Under the pieces are notes generated by a model. That model saw nothing but the letters and a program-made list of their open reading frames with translations, did no database searches and had not been told where the DNA came from. From Candidatus Eiseniibacteriota bacterium (GTDB lineage Bacteria; Joyebacterota; Joyebacteria; Joyebacterales; Joyebacteraceae), in NCBI GenBank assembly GCA_030630395.1, contig DAOVNE010000035.1, positions 1 to 8,748 of the forward strand: a DNA stretch of 8,748 nucleotides, read 5' to 3'. The position numbers and the translations under genes are program-made. Positions 7,096 through 8,748 of the stretch are shown here, in pieces. Within the stretch, counting starts at the first letter, position 1, and the number at the start of each line of letters is the position of its first letter.

Positions 7096-8189
7096 GAATC
7101 GCAATGTTGGGACAGAAGGGGATACCGGCCACGTACGGGGGGATCGAGCGGCACGTCGAGGAGCTGACCACGAGACTCGTCGATCGTGGTCACGATGTAA
7201 CGGTCTACTGCCGCCCCTACTATACGAAGATCAAGGGGGACTATCGGGGCGTCCATCTGGCCACCATTCCGAGCGTGAGAACGAAGCACCTCGATACGGC
7301 CTCGCACTGCGCCCTGGCGATTCCCCATATCCTGGCCAAGGGATACGACATCGTACACTTCCACGCATTGGGGCCATCTCTCTTTGCCAATCTCCCCGGG
7401 CTCCGGGGTACGAAGACCGTCGTCACAGTACACGGCCTCGACTGGCAGCGTGAGAAGTGGGGGGCTCTCGCCACCTGGGTTCTCCGGAGGTGCGAGCACA
7501 CATCGATCTTCTATCCGAACAAGACGATAGTCGTCTCGAAAGCCCTGAGGGACTACTTCTCGGAGCACTACGGAAAGACAGTTACCTACATACCGAACGG
7601 TACGGTCCTGCCGCACGTACGCAAGGCTGAGAAAATACAGGCGATGGGGCTCAAGCCCGGGAAGTATGTGCTTTTCGTCGGCCGCCTCGTGCCGGAGAAA
7701 GGCTGCCACTATCTCCTGGACGCATACAGACAGCTCGACACCGACATGGAGCTTGTGATAGCGGGAGGAACCAGCTTCTCATCGGAATACGTGGACAAGC
7801 TCCACGCGATGGGGGGCGATCGAGTGCGGTTCCTCGGGTACGTCTACGGCGATGTGCTCGATGAGTTGTACTCCAATGCGAAGATATTCGTACTTCCTTC
7901 CGATCTAGAGGGGCTGCCGATCGCGCTTCTGGAGGCGATGAGCTTCGGCAACTGCTGTCTGACGAGCGACATCCCGGAGAACCTCGAGGTCATTGGAGAC
8001 TGTGGCGCGACGTTCAGACAGGGCGATGTCAACGATCTTGCAGGCAAGCTCAGAGGTCTGTTCGAGAGCCCGGAGCGCTGCGAAGCGATGGGTACGCGTG
8101 CGCGCAGGCACGTTCTTGAGACGTATGATTGGGACGGCGTGACGCTTCACACCGAGGCCATCTACTACACGATGCTGCGGGGATTTTGA
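7092..8189 (+). CDS. GT4 glycosyltransferase, GQKGIPATYGG subfamily
   Basis: A 365-residue GT-B glycosyltransferase of ordinary family length. From the GTG at 7092 it opens MRIAMLGQKGIPATYGGIER, a well-known polysaccharide-locus N-terminus with the Gly-Gly acceptor/phosphate loop. HFHALGPSLFA and VVTVHGLDWQREKWG complete the N-terminal half, and YIPNGT marks the linker. The donor domain has R198 and K203 in VGRLVPEKG and the EX7E pair E273/E281 in DLEGLPIALLEAMSFG, both canonical for GT4. ATG 7104 is an alternative start but would cut the first beta strand. It is the third glycosyltransferase in the run, translationally coupled to the one before, so a repeat unit of several sugars is likely. 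Related proteins are often annotated as rhamnosyl- or other hexosyltransferases; specificity cannot be assigned here. Confidence 0.92.
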   Translation: MRIAMLGQKGIPATYGGIERHVEELTTRLVDRGHDVTVYCRPYYTKIKGDYRGVHLATIPSVRTKHLDTASHCALAIPHILAKGYDIVHFHALGPSLFANLPGLRGTKTVVTVHGLDWQREKWGALATWVLRRCEHTSIFYPNKTIVVSKALRDYFSEHYGKTVTYIPNGTVLPHVRKAEKIQAMGLKPGKYVLFVGRLVPEKGCHYLLDAYRQLDTDMELVIAGGTSFSSEYVDKLHAMGGDRVRFLGYVYGDVLDELYSNAKIFVLPSDLEGLPIALLEAMSFGNCCLTSDIPENLEVIGDCGATFRQGDVNDLAGKLRGLFESPERCEAMGTRARRHVLETYDWDGVTLHTEAIYYTMLRGF

Positions 8190-8210
8190 CGCAGGAGCAT
8201 CCCCGACCTA

Positions 8211-8214
8211 GGAG
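8211..8214 (+). promoter_or_regulatory. Ribosome binding site of the polyprenyl diphosphate synthase
   Basis: GGAG lies 8 nt before GTG 8223, the best-spaced start in the 33-nt gap. A second in-frame GTG at 8232 is possible but is farther from the site. Confidence 0.55.
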
Positions 8215-8222
8215 TTCACGAA

Positions 8223-8748
8223 GTGGATATTGTGGGTCTGTTGGCGACGGAGCGCGAGACGCTGGAAAGGGACCTCGACGAGTGGCTCCCGGCAGAGGGA
8301 GAATACCCGACCCTGATCCACGAGGCGCTCAGATACTCCGCGCTCGGTGGCGGGAAGCGCCTGCGCCCGATCCTGGCCCTGGCTGCAACGCGTTCGTTGG
8401 GACTGGACCCTGATCTCATCATCAGATCAGCGTGCGCAATCGAATACGTGCATTGCTGCTCGCTGGTTCTCGACGATCTGCCTTCGATGGATGACGCCTC
8501 GACGCGTCGAGGCCGGCCGACGGTCCACAAGGCCTTCGGTGTCGCGACGGCGATTCTCGCGGCGGACGCGCTTCTCATGCACGCATTCAGACTCATCGCC
8601 GACAACGGTGAGGCCATCGGCGCGTCCGGGCCTTGTGTGGCGGCAGCCATAAGGAACCTCGCGGTGGCCGTAGGGTCGTACGGCATGGTCGGGGGCCAGC
8701 ACGTGGATCTTGAGGCGTCTTCCAAGGGGAAGAGCGATCCCGGGATCG
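8223..8748 (+). CDS. Short-chain (E)-polyprenyl diphosphate synthase (IspA/CrtE type), 3'-partial
   Basis: A cytoplasmic prenyltransferase that condenses dimethylallyl or geranyl diphosphate with isopentenyl diphosphate to make farnesyl or geranylgeranyl diphosphate. The first 175 residues are present; the family is about 290-300, so the second Asp-rich motif lies beyond the window. Visible motifs are GGGKRLRP at 42-49, which binds isopentenyl diphosphate, and the first Asp-rich motif DDLPSMDD at 84-91, followed by RRGRPTVHKAFG and GMVGGQHVDLE. The four-residue insert between the first and last Asp of the motif (DDX4D) is the bacterial farnesyl/geranylgeranyl type. Leucine precedes the motif where E. 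coli IspA has histidine. Chain length cannot be fixed from this half. It may be co-transcribed with the polysaccharide genes (33-nt gap) or simply adjoin them; no terminator is visible between. Confidence 0.92.
   Translation, partial: MDIVGLLATERETLERDLDEWLPAEGEYPTLIHEALRYSALGGGKRLRPILALAATRSLGLDPDLIIRSACAIEYVHCCSLVLDDLPSMDDASTRRGRPTVHKAFGVATAILAADALLMHAFRLIADNGEAIGASGPCVAAAIRNLAVAVGSYGMVGGQHVDLEASSKGKSDPGI

Noticed and set aside
8410..8430. Perfect 7-bp inverted repeat CTGATCT / AGATCAG with a 7-nt loop
   Set aside because: It lies inside the polyprenyl synthase coding region, in sequence explained by conserved protein, and has no partner copy elsewhere that I can see.

Overview
The window is one continuous plus-strand gene block from a GC-rich bacterium (roughly 60% GC by eye, GTG starts common, strong GGAGG-type ribosome binding sites). 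Nothing in it fixes a phylum. No tRNA, rRNA, CRISPR array, insertion sequence or convincing terminator was seen. Both ends cut through genes: the first lacks its 5' end and the last its 3' end.

Layout: (1) 1-2199, a heparinase II/III-fold polysaccharide lyase-like protein, open to the left edge; (2) 2232-3557, an AlgD-like nucleotide-sugar (GDP-mannose type) 6-dehydrogenase; (3) 3604-4821, a GT4-type glycosyltransferase; (4) 4821-5837, a radical SAM enzyme with a partial SPASM-like cysteine tail; (5) 5875-7095, a GT4 glycosyltransferase with a cysteine-rich insert; (6) 7092-8189, a third GT4 glycosyltransferase; (7) 8223-8748, the N-terminal half of a short-chain (E)-polyprenyl diphosphate synthase (IspA/CrtE type). 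Junctions are 32, 46, -1, 37, -4 and 33 nt, so the genes probably form one transcript or part of one.

Genes 1-6 read as the middle of an exopolysaccharide, capsule or O-antigen-like locus. The dehydrogenase would make a nucleotide-activated uronic acid, the three glycosyltransferases would build the repeat unit, and the lyase-fold protein would trim or release a uronate-containing polymer. The radical SAM protein is the unexplained member. Gene 7 probably starts an isoprenoid housekeeping block next to the locus, although its 33-nt gap would allow co-transcription.

The least ordinary signals are the radical SAM/auxiliary-cluster enzyme translationally coupled to a glycosyltransferase, a 13-codon mini-ORF that exactly bridges that enzyme and the next glycosyltransferase by ATGA and TAATG overlaps, and a GT4 protein lacking the usual donor-binding Arg/Lys pair.
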